Origin: Thermosyntropha lipolytica DSM 11003
Lineage (GTDB): Bacteria; Bacillota; Syntrophomonadia; Syntrophomonadales; Syntrophomonadaceae
DNA: 64,000 nucleotides
Direction of reading: 5' to 3'
Assembly: GCF_900129805.1 (NCBI RefSeq)
Contig: NZ_FQWY01000009.1
Span: 1 to 64,000, forward strand
Shown here: positions 16,849 through 25,642 of the stretch, in pieces
Layout: every line of letters begins with the position of its first letter
How positions within the stretch are numbered: the stretch's first letter is position 1
Position numbers and translations under genes: made by a program
The notes under the pieces: model-generated
Seen by the model: only the letters and a program-made list of their open reading frames with translations
What the model was told of the DNA's origin: nothing
The model's database searches: none

Positions 16849-18886
16849 ACAAATCATCTCCTGCTAAATTAGCACTTGCAGTTAACACTATTGGCATTTT
16901 CACTACCACTTCTGTTCCTTCTCCTACCCTGCTAAATAAAAATATTTCTCCACCATGAAGTTCAACCAGCTTTTTAGTAAGAGGTAAACCTAAACCTGTA
17001 CCTGCATATTCTTTCTCATAAGAGTTTTTAAGCTGCTCAAACTCTTCAAAAACTTTTTCTTGATACTCAAGCGGAATACCTATACCATTATCCTTAACCG
17101 CAATCCAGTAGAAATTATGTTCTTTCCAAATCTTTATCTCTATATCACCGCCTTCAGGAGTAAATTTTATAGCATTGGAAATCAGGTTATACATAATTTG
17201 TTTGAATTTCGCCTTATCTACCATAACCAGAAAATCTTCAGTTAAATGCACAGACTTAATCTGTAATTTTTTATTTTCCGCCCAGCTTCTAACTTCATCC
17301 ACACTGCTGGCAACCAATTCACTAATCGAAAATATCCCTAAAGACAGCGTCATCTTTCCCGCCTGAATTTTAGCAATATCAAGAATATCATTTATGATGT
17401 GCAATAGATGTCGAGCTGCCGTTTCAATATTCTGCACATATTTAACCTGTTTTTCATTAAGTTCTCCCAGCACTTTTTCTGCTAAAGCCTGAGCACTAGC
17501 AATTATTATATTAAGAGGAGTTCGCAACTCATGACTCATATTAGCCAAAAATCTTGTTTTCACCTGATCTGATTTTTGCAGAATTTTTACGGCTTCTTCA
17601 AGTTCCTGCGTCCTTAAACGCACCTTAATTTCCAGTTCATCATTCATTTTTTGCAACTGCTGGTACAATTCTTTTTGTTTTTGATGTTCCTGGGCAAGCT
17701 GTTCAAGGACTTCTCTTTTTTCCTCTTCCCGTATCTTGAGTTCTCTTGCCATCCTCTGTAAATTAGAAAGCAAAAGCATACCTTCGGTATAAGAATTATG
17801 TAAAAATTTTTCTTTGATAACCGGTTCCCTCTCCCCCCTAGCTATTTCCTCAGCCCAACGAGCAGCTTCCAAAATAGGTTCTGTTATATTATCTGACATT
17901 ACCTTTCCAAGCAACAGCATTACCAACAACAAAATGAAAGTCTGCCCCACAATAAGATTATTGTTAACTCTCTGCAAAATATTAAACTTCTGCTCAGGTA
18001 TGCCTACCCCCAGGAATCCTATCACTTTATTTTCATCACCATAAATAGGACAATCAAGAAAAAAATGCATTTCATCATCTATCCGCACTTTTCCGAAATA
18101 GTAATCTTTTTCTCCTTCCTCCAGAGAATCAACCTTAACTGGAATAACACTCCCTATAAAATTGGTCTTATAATTGCTTCTGATATTTGAGGTTATCCTT
18201 ACATCATATAGAGAAAGTGATAAATAAGAATCTTTTATATACCAGCTGTATCTCTCAGGCAAAAAAGGATCATTATTAGTTATATCTCCTATCAACAATG
18301 TTCCCTGATAGTTTCCCTGTTCATCCCATACAGGAATTATCACTGTCAGACTATGCACATAGTTAAAATAGCCTTTATCTTCTTGCAACTGTATTTGGAA
18401 TTGTAAATATTCCTTGCTCCCGATGGCAAAAATACGATCTAGGGCTATAGCTTGATGGCTGATTAAGGGCTTTCTCTGCTCCTGTGCTTTGTCTAAAAGT
18501 CTTTGCAATTCATATATCTGCGGCTGAACAGAATCTGGCTCCGCATATAATACTTTCCCATACCTATCAAAAAAAATTGTGTAATCAGGAAAATCACTTA
18601 TTTCATGCAAAACTTTAATTTCCTGAGAAATACCGTTTTTATCTCCTTTTTGGACGGCAATTAAAAAATCATTGGTTCGAACCAGTGAAGTCGCTGTCTG
18701 CTCCATTTTTTCTGCCCGCGAAAGCATTATACTCTGGGCAACTTTAGAAGCATTAACCAAATAGTTTCTCGCACTATTTTCAATCTGCTTTACCAGTACA
18801 AAGCGGGAAATTACCAGTAAACTTACCATGGGAAAAACTAATAAAAAAACAATTAAAATCATCAACTTTTGGCGGATACTCATCAT
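16826..18886 (-). CDS. Membrane sensor histidine kinase with extracellular Cache-like domain
   Basis: The 686-residue kinase has a membrane segment near the start, an extracellular sensor of about 280 residues in the Cache style, a second membrane segment, HAMP, a coiled-coil stretch rich in Glu/Gln/Lys, HisKA with the phospho-acceptor His in ANMSHELRTPL, and an ATPase domain (NAIKFTPEGG, DNGIGIP, GTGLGLPLTK). The start is one of two ATGs just after the stop of the upstream LuxR gene, with AAAGGTGA overlapping that stop. It sits between a PocR/LuxR regulator and a receiver-HD protein upstream of hpdB and may sense an aromatic acid. This last point is inference. Confidence 0.92.
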   Translation of the reverse strand: MMSIRQKLMILIVFLLVFPMVSLLVISRFVLVKQIENSARNYLVNASKVAQSIMLSRAEKMEQTATSLVRTNDFLIAVQKGDKNGISQEIKVLHEISDFPDYTIFFDRYGKVLYAEPDSVQPQIYELQRLLDKAQEQRKPLISHQAIALDRIFAIGSKEYLQFQIQLQEDKGYFNYVHSLTVIIPVWDEQGNYQGTLLIGDITNNDPFLPERYSWYIKDSYLSLSLYDVRITSNIRSNYKTNFIGSVIPVKVDSLEEGEKDYYFGKVRIDDEMHFFLDCPIYGDENKVIGFLGVGIPEQKFNILQRVNNNLIVGQTFILLLVMLLLGKVMSDNITEPILEAARWAEEIARGEREPVIKEKFLHNSYTEGMLLLSNLQRMARELKIREEEKREVLEQLAQEHQKQKELYQQLQKMNDELEIKVRLRTQELEEAVKILQKSDQVKTRFLANMSHELRTPLNIIIASAQALAEKVLGELNEKQVKYVQNIETAARHLLHIINDILDIAKIQAGKMTLSLGIFSISELVASSVDEVRSWAENKKLQIKSVHLTEDFLVMVDKAKFKQIMYNLISNAIKFTPEGGDIEIKIWKEHNFYWIAVKDNGIGIPLEYQEKVFEEFEQLKNSYEKEYAGTGLGLPLTKKLVELHGGEIFLFSRVGEGTEVVVKMPIVLTASANLAGDDLYGQNTFS

Positions 18887-18888
18887 CT

Positions 18889-19635
18889 TCACCTTTTTCC
18901 TAGCTGCTGCTGGCAAAAAATGATAAGCTGTTTACGATCCTTCAACTGCAATTTTTTGAGAATACTGCCTACATGGACTTTTACTGTCTTTTCACTTATA
19001 CCCAAATAATTAGCTATCTCTTTATTACTCATCCCGGCAAGTACTAATTTAGCTATCTCAAGTTCTCTCAAACTCAGATGATTATGGAGCAAGAAAATAT
19101 CAGTTTCTTCTCTAGATATTTTCAAATCATCACTATATTCATAAAAAGCAACCTCTCTTTTAAGCACAGAAAAAAATTTTTCCAGAAAATTTATTGTATT
19201 ATTCAGCTGTAATTCACTAATTACAGGGATATTATAACCAAGCCTAGAAATGTATTCTGACCCCGCAGTTTTATTTCCTAAAACAAAACCTCCTCCATAA
19301 AATATAGCTATCAGCTCTTCCTGGTATAAAATAGGAATACTAAAAAAAGTCATACCCATATAACAGGTAGCCACAACAGGCTCTTTTTTTTCCCGTACTT
19401 GAGAAATGATATTTTGCTTTTGCTTTTTACATCGCTCTTTGTTTTTGGAAATTATAGTATAGCAAAAGAGTGAAGAATTAGACCATACAGTCAAGCGATT
19501 ACCCTTACTATCCCAAAGGCAAAAACTCATATTTAGCATCTCCGATAGCGAATCCTGTAATGCCTGAATACTTTCTTTCCCTATCCTTTTTATAAACTGG
19601 CATCCTTCCCTACAATCCCTTAATTCTTCCCTCAT
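18889..19635 (-). CDS. LuxR-type regulator with PocR sensory domain
   Basis: The protein has about 248 residues. The N-terminal 170 or so match the PocR ligand-sensing domain: cysteine-rich with CREGCQF, SFCLWDSKGNRL and CYMGMTFFSIPI...GGGFV. The C-terminal 60 form a LuxR helix-turn-helix (LSLRELEIAKLVLAG...GISEKTVKVHVGSILKKL). PocR domains are thought to bind small organic molecules, as in propanediol-utilisation control. The gene is first of a three-gene sensory operon ending before hpdB and diverges from the secreted lipase gene, so it could control either side. The start at 19635 is the first Met with a nearby G-rich site; an upstream TTG is possible. Confidence 0.85.
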   Translation of the reverse strand: MREELRDCREGCQFIKRIGKESIQALQDSLSEMLNMSFCLWDSKGNRLTVWSNSSLFCYTIISKNKERCKKQKQNIISQVREKKEPVVATCYMGMTFFSIPILYQEELIAIFYGGGFVLGNKTAGSEYISRLGYNIPVISELQLNNTINFLEKFFSVLKREVAFYEYSDDLKISREETDIFLLHNHLSLRELEIAKLVLAGMSNKEIANYLGISEKTVKVHVGSILKKLQLKDRKQLIIFCQQQLGKR

Positions 19636-19821
19636 AAAAATTACAACCCCCAACTAAGCCATTACCCTCTACAGCTCTCATCTTTTAAAATTTAACTCTT
19701 TATTCAATTATATCGTACAAAATGACAAAAAAATCTAGGCATGTTCAAAAGTCTATTTTAAATTTATTTGTCGGCAATTTAAATACAAATAATAACAATA
19801 TTTAATATATTTATGAGAAAA

Positions 19822-19850
19822 TTGACATAGAATTAATATTTTGTAATAAT
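19822..19850 (+). promoter_or_regulatory. Sigma-A promoter of the lipase gene
   Basis: TTGACA, 17-base spacer, AATAAT. RNA would start near 19857, about 54 bases before the lipase ATG. The rest of the 257-base divergent region is very A+T-rich, and I see no clear promoter toward the LuxR gene. Confidence 0.65.
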
Positions 19851-19910
19851 TATTCTATCACATAATAACATCTTGCCATCTTAGTCAATATGGGAGGAGG
19901 AGGTTAAAAA

Positions 19911-21347
19911 ATGCTTAAAAAAAATTCTACAATTGCGCTTTGTTTTTTGTTGTCTTTTGTTTTTAATATCTTTCTAACAAACCCGGTCCTGGCTCAAGAA
20001 ATTTCGAGTAACAACAAATACCCCATCGTCCTTGTTCATGGCCTGGGGGGATTCGGCCGCGATGAAATGCTGGGGTTTAAGTACTGGGGTGGATTGTATG
20101 ACATTCAAGAATATCTCAAAGCTCAGGGTTATGAAGTCTACACCGTAGCCGTAGGACCTGTTTCCAGCAACTGGGATAGAGCCTGTGAACTCTATGCCCA
20201 ATTAGTCGGAGGCAGGGTAGATTATGGGGCAGCCCATGCCGCTAAATACGGACATGCCCGCTATGGGCGCACTTATGAAGGTCTTATACCCGATTTAGGA
20301 AAAGTTGATCCGCAAACCGGAGAAGTAAAAAAGGTTCACCTTATCGGGCACAGTATGGGAGGGCAGACCGTAAGAACCCTGGTACAGCTTCTGGCTGAAG
20401 GTGATGCGGAGGAAAGAAGCTTTCCCCAGGACAATATGTCTCCTCTGTTTGCAGGAGGGAATAACTGGGTAAAAAGTGTTACTACCATATCTACACCTCA
20501 TGACGGCACTTCACTGGACAATGCCATTAATAATGGGTTACCATGGCTGCAAAGCTTTGTAGGGTTTATGTCTACACTCAGCACTCCCAATTCCCTTTAC
20601 GACCTCAAGCTGGATCAATGGGGCCTGACCAGATGCCAGGGTGAAAAGGTAGCTGACTACCTTAAGCGGGTTTTTAACAGCAGTTTTTGGAAAACTTCAC
20701 GCGATCTTTCTAACTGGGATCTGACTGTGGAAGGAGCCCGCGAGCTTAACGGCTGGGTAAAAGCACAGCCTGATGTTTACTATTTCTCCTGGGCTACTAA
20801 TGCTACCCGCAAATCTCTGTTTTCTAATTATCAGGTTCCTATACTGAGCATGAATCCTTTCCTTTATCCTTTTGCCTTACATATCGGCAGTTATACCCGT
20901 AATATCCCCGGCCAAATTCCTATCGATAGTTCCTGGTGGCCAAATGATGGATTGGTAAGCCTCATCTCCCAAAATGGGCCAAAAATCAATTCTACTGATA
21001 CTATAATAAACTTCAACGGAAATCCGCAGCCTGGCGTCTGGAATTACATGGGGGTTATGGATACTTTTGATCATATGGATATAATCGGTATCGGCACTCT
21101 GTGGAATCCCTGCCCCTGGTACCTGGAAATAGCTAAGCTGCTTACCAGTCTGCCTGCCGATTATGCTGTGGTTGCAGATGGAGAAACAGAAAATAGCTGC
21201 TCTGCTTCTGATCTTATGAACCCAGACGAAGCGGAAATAACGGCAACTGAGGCTGCTGATGTATCCGGGGAAAACTCGACATCAGCAGAAACAATAGAAG
21301 AAAATACCATAAGTTACCCTGATATTACAGATATTGCTGAAGAGTAG
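19911..21347 (+). CDS. Secreted triacylglycerol lipase (Staphylococcus/Geobacillus-type)
   Basis: This 478-residue enzyme hydrolyses long-chain triacylglycerols outside the cell. It has a signal peptide (KK, hydrophobic core, cleavage probably after NPVLA near residue 28). The catalytic triad is readable: Ser148 in GHSMGGQ, Asp346 in WPNDGLVS and His388 in FDHMDIIG. YPIVLVHGLGGFGRDE and SSNWDRACELYAQLVGGRVDYG are hallmarks of lipase family I.5/I.6. After residue 420 comes an acidic Ser/Thr/Glu-rich tail of about 55 residues that the core fold does not need. GGGAGGAGGAGG precedes the ATG. It fits a lipolytic anaerobe and links to the fatty-acid genes elsewhere in the window. Confidence 0.95.
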   Translation: MLKKNSTIALCFLLSFVFNIFLTNPVLAQEISSNNKYPIVLVHGLGGFGRDEMLGFKYWGGLYDIQEYLKAQGYEVYTVAVGPVSSNWDRACELYAQLVGGRVDYGAAHAAKYGHARYGRTYEGLIPDLGKVDPQTGEVKKVHLIGHSMGGQTVRTLVQLLAEGDAEERSFPQDNMSPLFAGGNNWVKSVTTISTPHDGTSLDNAINNGLPWLQSFVGFMSTLSTPNSLYDLKLDQWGLTRCQGEKVADYLKRVFNSSFWKTSRDLSNWDLTVEGARELNGWVKAQPDVYYFSWATNATRKSLFSNYQVPILSMNPFLYPFALHIGSYTRNIPGQIPIDSSWWPNDGLVSLISQNGPKINSTDTIINFNGNPQPGVWNYMGVMDTFDHMDIIGIGTLWNPCPWYLEIAKLLTSLPADYAVVADGETENSCSASDLMNPDEAEITATEAADVSGENSTSAETIEENTISYPDITDIAEE

Positions 21348-21409
21348 AAGAAATTGTTTGCATATATAAGCTTAATGAGCAAGAATACATCTTAAATAAA
21401 AATATTTTT

Positions 21410-21431
21410 GCCGGGCTTTCCGGCTTTTTTA
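21410..21431 (+). terminator. Terminator of the lipase gene
   Basis: GCCGG-gcttt-CCGGC followed by six T. The following uvsE gene starts about 67 bases later and so needs its own start signal. Confidence 0.8.
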
Positions 21432-21497
21432 TTCCCTTCTTTAAAACCGGCAGTTAAAATAGAAAGGAGAATAAAAAAGAAAGCAGGTTGGCTAAAG

Positions 21498-22754
21498 ATG
21501 CGTATTGGATATGCCTGTCTTTTGCTGGGAGTTCCCGAATGTAATCTAAAAGGCCTTACCCTGAAAAATGCAGAAGGGGAAAAACTGCATGAGGTAATAA
21601 AACACAACCTTTCCGTGCTGGATAAAATGATTGACTACAACATAGCCCATAACATAAAGCTTTTCCGCATAAGTTCGGATATAATCCCTTTTGCTTCCCA
21701 TGAAGCCAATGATATCAAATGGTGGATGGAATACCGGGAAACGCTTGCGGCTATAGGGGAAAAAATAAAAAAAGCCGGCATCAGGGTTTCTATGCATCCG
21801 GGACAGTATACGGTTCTAAACTCACCGGAGGAAAAAGTAGTCCAAAATGCCCTTCTTGACCTTTTATACCATGCCCGGTTCCTGGATGCCCTGCAGGTTG
21901 ATACCTCCCATAAAATTATTCTGCATCTCGGGGGATTATACGGGGATAAAAAAGAAGCAACCTTACGGTTTATAAATAACTATCATAAACTTCCCCACAT
22001 AGTTAAAGAAAGACTGGTAATTGAAAATGATGAAAAGTGTTTCCATATTGAAGATGTCCTTTATATAGGAGAAAAACTGAATATACCTGTAGTATTTGAT
22101 AATCTTCACCATACTATAAACCCGGCTGGTAATAACTCGATTATAGAGTGGATTAAAATCTCTTCCCAAACCTGGTCTCCTAAAGACGGCAACCCGAAAA
22201 TCCATTACTCCGAGCAGGACCCGAACGGGAAAAAAGGGGCCCACTCACTAACTATAAACAGCAAAACTTTTTATCATTTTTATCAGGAGCTTAAGGAAAA
22301 CTGCCTGCATCCTGATATAATGCTGGAAGTAAAAGATAAAAACCTGTCGGCCCTTAAATGTATTCATATAACTTCAGATAAACTTCCAGTTTCTGCTTTA
22401 GAAAAAGAATGGGCCAGGTACAAATACCTGGTTTTAAGACGCTCCCAGCAGATTTATCTGGAAATAAGGGAACTGCTTAAAGATAAATCAAAAAGCAACC
22501 CTCTTTCTTTTTATGAAAAAATTGAATACTGCTTAAGTCTTCCTCCTAATAAAAAGGAGGAAATAAATGCCGTCAACCATATATGGGGATATTTCAAAAA
22601 CAGAGCTGATGCCAGAGAAAAAGCCCGCTTTCATAAACTGATGCGGGAATGGTCAGAAGATAAAACAGGTCTCAAAAATATAAAAAATTTTCTTCTTAAG
22701 CTGGCTTTAAAATATGATGAGGAATACATTAAATACAGCTATTTCTTTATTTAA
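21498..22754 (+). CDS. uvsE: UV damage endonuclease UvsE
   Basis: This 418-residue TIM-barrel endonuclease nicks DNA 5' to UV photoproducts. RIGYACLLLG, FRISSDIIPFASH, RVSMHPGQYTVLNSP, HLGGLYGDK, ENDEKCFHIEDVL and VFDNLHH are the metal- and substrate-binding motifs of the UVDE family. It is longer than the bacterial core of about 300, with a C-terminal helical extension also seen in some Firmicutes. The ATG at 21498 is preferred because family proteins start at MRIGYA; the ribosome site there is weak (AAGCAGG), while a better AAAGGAGA lies 27 bases upstream. The stop is one base from the convergent alcohol dehydrogenase gene. Confidence 0.93.
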   Translation: MRIGYACLLLGVPECNLKGLTLKNAEGEKLHEVIKHNLSVLDKMIDYNIAHNIKLFRISSDIIPFASHEANDIKWWMEYRETLAAIGEKIKKAGIRVSMHPGQYTVLNSPEEKVVQNALLDLLYHARFLDALQVDTSHKIILHLGGLYGDKKEATLRFINNYHKLPHIVKERLVIENDEKCFHIEDVLYIGEKLNIPVVFDNLHHTINPAGNNSIIEWIKISSQTWSPKDGNPKIHYSEQDPNGKKGAHSLTINSKTFYHFYQELKENCLHPDIMLEVKDKNLSALKCIHITSDKLPVSALEKEWARYKYLVLRRSQQIYLEIRELLKDKSKSNPLSFYEKIEYCLSLPPNKKEEINAVNHIWGYFKNRADAREKARFHKLMREWSEDKTGLKNIKNFLLKLALKYDEEYIKYSYFFI

Positions 22755-22755
22755 G

Positions 22756-23916
22756 CTAAAAAGCCATTTTCAATATATTAAGCACATCATCCTTATCCAG
22801 TTCTTTAAACCTCCCCAGACTGCCATTTTCTACTGCTCTAGCTGCCATAAACTCCAGGTCGTCTTCTTTTACTCCTACCTCCCGGAGGCGGGAAGGAAGC
22901 CCTAAAGCTTTGAAAAATCCCCGGGTTTTTTCGATAGCCATATCCGCCATCTCTTTTTCGTCTTTATCTACTATTCCCCATACATTGACGGCATAAAGGA
23001 CAAATTTAGCAAGGTTTTCTTCTGTCAAAACATATTCCATCCAGAAGGGAGTAAGGATAGCCAACCCTACCCCATGGGCTATATCATAGAGGGCACTTAT
23101 CTCGTGCTCAATCATATGGGTAGCCCAATCGGTAAGCTTGCCGGTTGCTAAAATACCGTTCAAAGCCAGGGTACTCGCCCACATAAGATTGGCTCTGGCC
23201 TCGTAATTATCAGGCTTTGCGCAGGCTATCGGGGCATAATGGATACAGGTTTTCAAAACTGCCTCACATATGCGGTCCTGCAGGTAGGCATCATTATTGG
23301 CACTGAAATACTGTTCAAATACATGGCTCATAATATCAGCAACACCTGCTGCCGTCTGCAGGGGAGAAACGGTATAAGTATAAGTAGGATCAAGCACCGC
23401 AAATTTAGGAATAAGAAGAGGGCTTCCCAAACCTTTCTTTTCCCTGGTTTCTTCATTGCTTATTACCGCATTTCCGTTCATTTCCGAACCGGTAGCCGCC
23501 AGGGTAAGAACTGCACCTACCGGTAAAGCCTTTTCTACTTTAGCCTGACGGGTAAAAAAATCCCAGGGGTCACCGGTATAGTAAAAGCCAGCAGCAATAA
23601 TCTTGGCACAATCAATAACACTTCCTCCCCCTACAGCCAGAACCAGCTCCAGATTATTTTCCCGGCACAGCTTAACCCCTTCCCTTACACTGTCAATACG
23701 AGGGTTAGGCTTAACTCCCGACAGTTCAGCATAAAAAATCCCATTATCATTAAGGATTTTTACCACCTCGTCGTAAATCCCATTCCTTTTTATACTGCCT
23801 TCTCCATAAACCAGTAAAACCCGGCGGGCATATTTTTTTATCTCTTCTCCTAACATCTTTATCTGCCCCTGCCCGAATATAATCTTGCCCGGATTGTGAA
23901 AAACAAAATTAAGCAT
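22756..23916 (-). CDS. Iron-containing alcohol dehydrogenase (butanol dehydrogenase type)
   Basis: This 386-residue member of the Fe-ADH family reduces aldehydes such as butyraldehyde with NAD(P)H. VFHNPGKIIFGQGQ at the start, the nucleotide-binding GGGSVIDCAK, AATGSEMNGNAV, and the metal-binding His cluster (HVFEQY, HMIEHEISALYDIAHGVGLAIL) are all present. The ATG at 23916 has GGAG 8 bases upstream; an earlier GTG would overlap that site. The start overlaps the last 8 bases of the upstream GGDEF gene, so the two are probably co-translated. The overlap with a signalling gene is unusual, but I see no functional link. Confidence 0.92.
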   Translation of the reverse strand: MLNFVFHNPGKIIFGQGQIKMLGEEIKKYARRVLLVYGEGSIKRNGIYDEVVKILNDNGIFYAELSGVKPNPRIDSVREGVKLCRENNLELVLAVGGGSVIDCAKIIAAGFYYTGDPWDFFTRQAKVEKALPVGAVLTLAATGSEMNGNAVISNEETREKKGLGSPLLIPKFAVLDPTYTYTVSPLQTAAGVADIMSHVFEQYFSANNDAYLQDRICEAVLKTCIHYAPIACAKPDNYEARANLMWASTLALNGILATGKLTDWATHMIEHEISALYDIAHGVGLAILTPFWMEYVLTEENLAKFVLYAVNVWGIVDKDEKEMADMAIEKTRGFFKALGLPSRLREVGVKEDDLEFMAARAVENGSLGRFKELDKDDVLNILKMAF

Positions 23917-25498
23917 TCCTATCACTCCTCACTTCTTTTTTATACTTATCCTCATACATATTTAAATCTGCCTGCCGGAAAAGCTCTTCTGCTGATATAT
24001 CAGCATCACTCCGGTAGGCATATCCTGCTGAAATCCCAGCTGCACAAACATCACCCATTTCTTTTCCTTCACAGGCAAAAACCTCTCTTATTCTTAAAGC
24101 CACCTTCCTTACCACTTCCTCATCAACATCAAAGAGCAGCACAGCAAATTCATCACCGCCTATGCGCATAACCTCATCCTTTTCCCGCACACATCTCCGT
24201 AAAACATCGGCTGCCCTTTTTATATATTCATCCCCCTTTAAATGTCCCAGGCGGTCATTTATCTCTTTTAAACCATCCAGATCACATATAATAAGACCTA
24301 CCCTCGTCTTTTTTTCCTCATCCAATTTTCGCATCCATTCCACAAAATACGTCCGGTTAAAAAGGCCGGTTAAAGGGTCATGAAAACTTAGATATTTAAG
24401 CTCTTTTTCCTTCTCTCTCCTTATTTTTATTTCCCGCCGCAGACGCGTTATCAGCCTTATATCCTGGCTTACCACCGTTATCACTATAATGTCTCCAAAA
24501 TCATCTTTTATAGCATTAATAAAAGAGCGGGTAATTATCCTGCGGCCTCCTTTTCCTACCAGAGTAAGAGGCATATGCAAAAAAGAACGTTCTGTTATAC
24601 GGGTAAAGAGTCGCTCTTTGTCTTCTTCTTTTTCTAACCAATCCCCAAAAGGTGTACCATTAATATCCTCTCTGCTTAAGCCTAGTAATTTTTCTGCTCT
24701 ATAGTTTACCTGTAAAATCCGCAAATCATAACCCAGGATAAAAACTACATCATTAATATTAGCCAGAACATTTTCCAGTATCTGCTTATAGTCAAAGCGC
24801 ATAAACCGATAGCGGGCAACAGCATATAGAAAACCTGCGGCCCATACAATACCGAAAAAGTGGGCCACACCTAAAAATCCTCTGCTCAAAGCGGGCATGA
24901 CGAGGTTGGTAAATATCCCGCTCAAGAGTATAACTAGTCCAAACAAAATAATAAGCAAGGACTGCATCTTTTCTCTTTTTAAGGGACTTCGTCTTCCCCA
25001 CCGGTATATAATCAAAAACATAAGACCTACATATAAAATATAGTAAAGCATGTGCAACCAGTACCAGGGATTGGTAAGAGAAATAACCTCTACGGTCCCA
25101 TAAGGTTTAAATCCAAAATCTTCGGCTGTCAGTACACCGGTTATTGCTCTATAAAGTTCAATCGCTGGCCACAAAAATATAAGCCCTATTATATATTTTT
25201 TCATCAGTTTCAATTTTCTTGCCACTTCCAGCCCGAAAAGAAGCAAGAACGCCGGCAACAAAATCCAGCCCGGTGAGGAAAGGCGAAACCAGAACCAGGC
25301 GGCCGTTTTATCCGGAGCAGCATAAAAAAATCCATAGGCAAAAGACCACCAGGCCAGACACAGGCTTATCCCCAAAAAAAGCTTATTTATCCTGCCCTGA
25401 GTATAAAGGTAGAAACCAAAAATACCCAGCCATAAATAAAACATGGCAGCAAGGAGTGATAAAATTCCTAAAGTATTTATAAAATTCCCCCCTATCAT
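23909..25498 (-). CDS. Membrane PAS-GGDEF diguanylate cyclase with 7TM histidine-kinase-type N-terminus
   Basis: This 529-residue protein has about seven membrane segments in the first 230 residues, like the 7TM domain found on histidine kinases. A PAS domain (LANINDVVFILGYDLRILQVN) near 240-350 and a GGDEF domain follow. RIGGDEF is intact, and REKD five residues before it is an inhibitory I-site, so it should make cyclic-di-GMP and be feedback-inhibited. It ends in the alcohol dehydrogenase gene by an 8-base overlap. Its ligand is unknown. Confidence 0.9.
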   Translation of the reverse strand: MIGGNFINTLGILSLLAAMFYLWLGIFGFYLYTQGRINKLFLGISLCLAWWSFAYGFFYAAPDKTAAWFWFRLSSPGWILLPAFLLLFGLEVARKLKLMKKYIIGLIFLWPAIELYRAITGVLTAEDFGFKPYGTVEVISLTNPWYWLHMLYYILYVGLMFLIIYRWGRRSPLKREKMQSLLIILFGLVILLSGIFTNLVMPALSRGFLGVAHFFGIVWAAGFLYAVARYRFMRFDYKQILENVLANINDVVFILGYDLRILQVNYRAEKLLGLSREDINGTPFGDWLEKEEDKERLFTRITERSFLHMPLTLVGKGGRRIITRSFINAIKDDFGDIIVITVVSQDIRLITRLRREIKIRREKEKELKYLSFHDPLTGLFNRTYFVEWMRKLDEEKKTRVGLIICDLDGLKEINDRLGHLKGDEYIKRAADVLRRCVREKDEVMRIGGDEFAVLLFDVDEEVVRKVALRIREVFACEGKEMGDVCAAGISAGYAYRSDADISAEELFRQADLNMYEDKYKKEVRSDRNA

Positions 25499-25573
25499 CT
25501 TCCCTCTTTAATCCATTATAATACAATATGCTGGCGGAGAATTTACCCAAATTATAAATTCCGTCTAAACAAA

Positions 25574-25612
25574 AATCCCTGCCCTATCCTATTCAGGAAA
25601 ACAGCAGGGATT
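25574..25612 (-). terminator. Terminator after the PAS-GGDEF-HD-GYP gene
   Basis: Minus-strand AATCCCTGC / GCAGGGATT stem with a 21-base loop, followed by TTTTTGTTT. Confidence 0.75.
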
Positions 25613-25642
25613 CCGCACTATTTATTCTATTTAATGCAGCTA

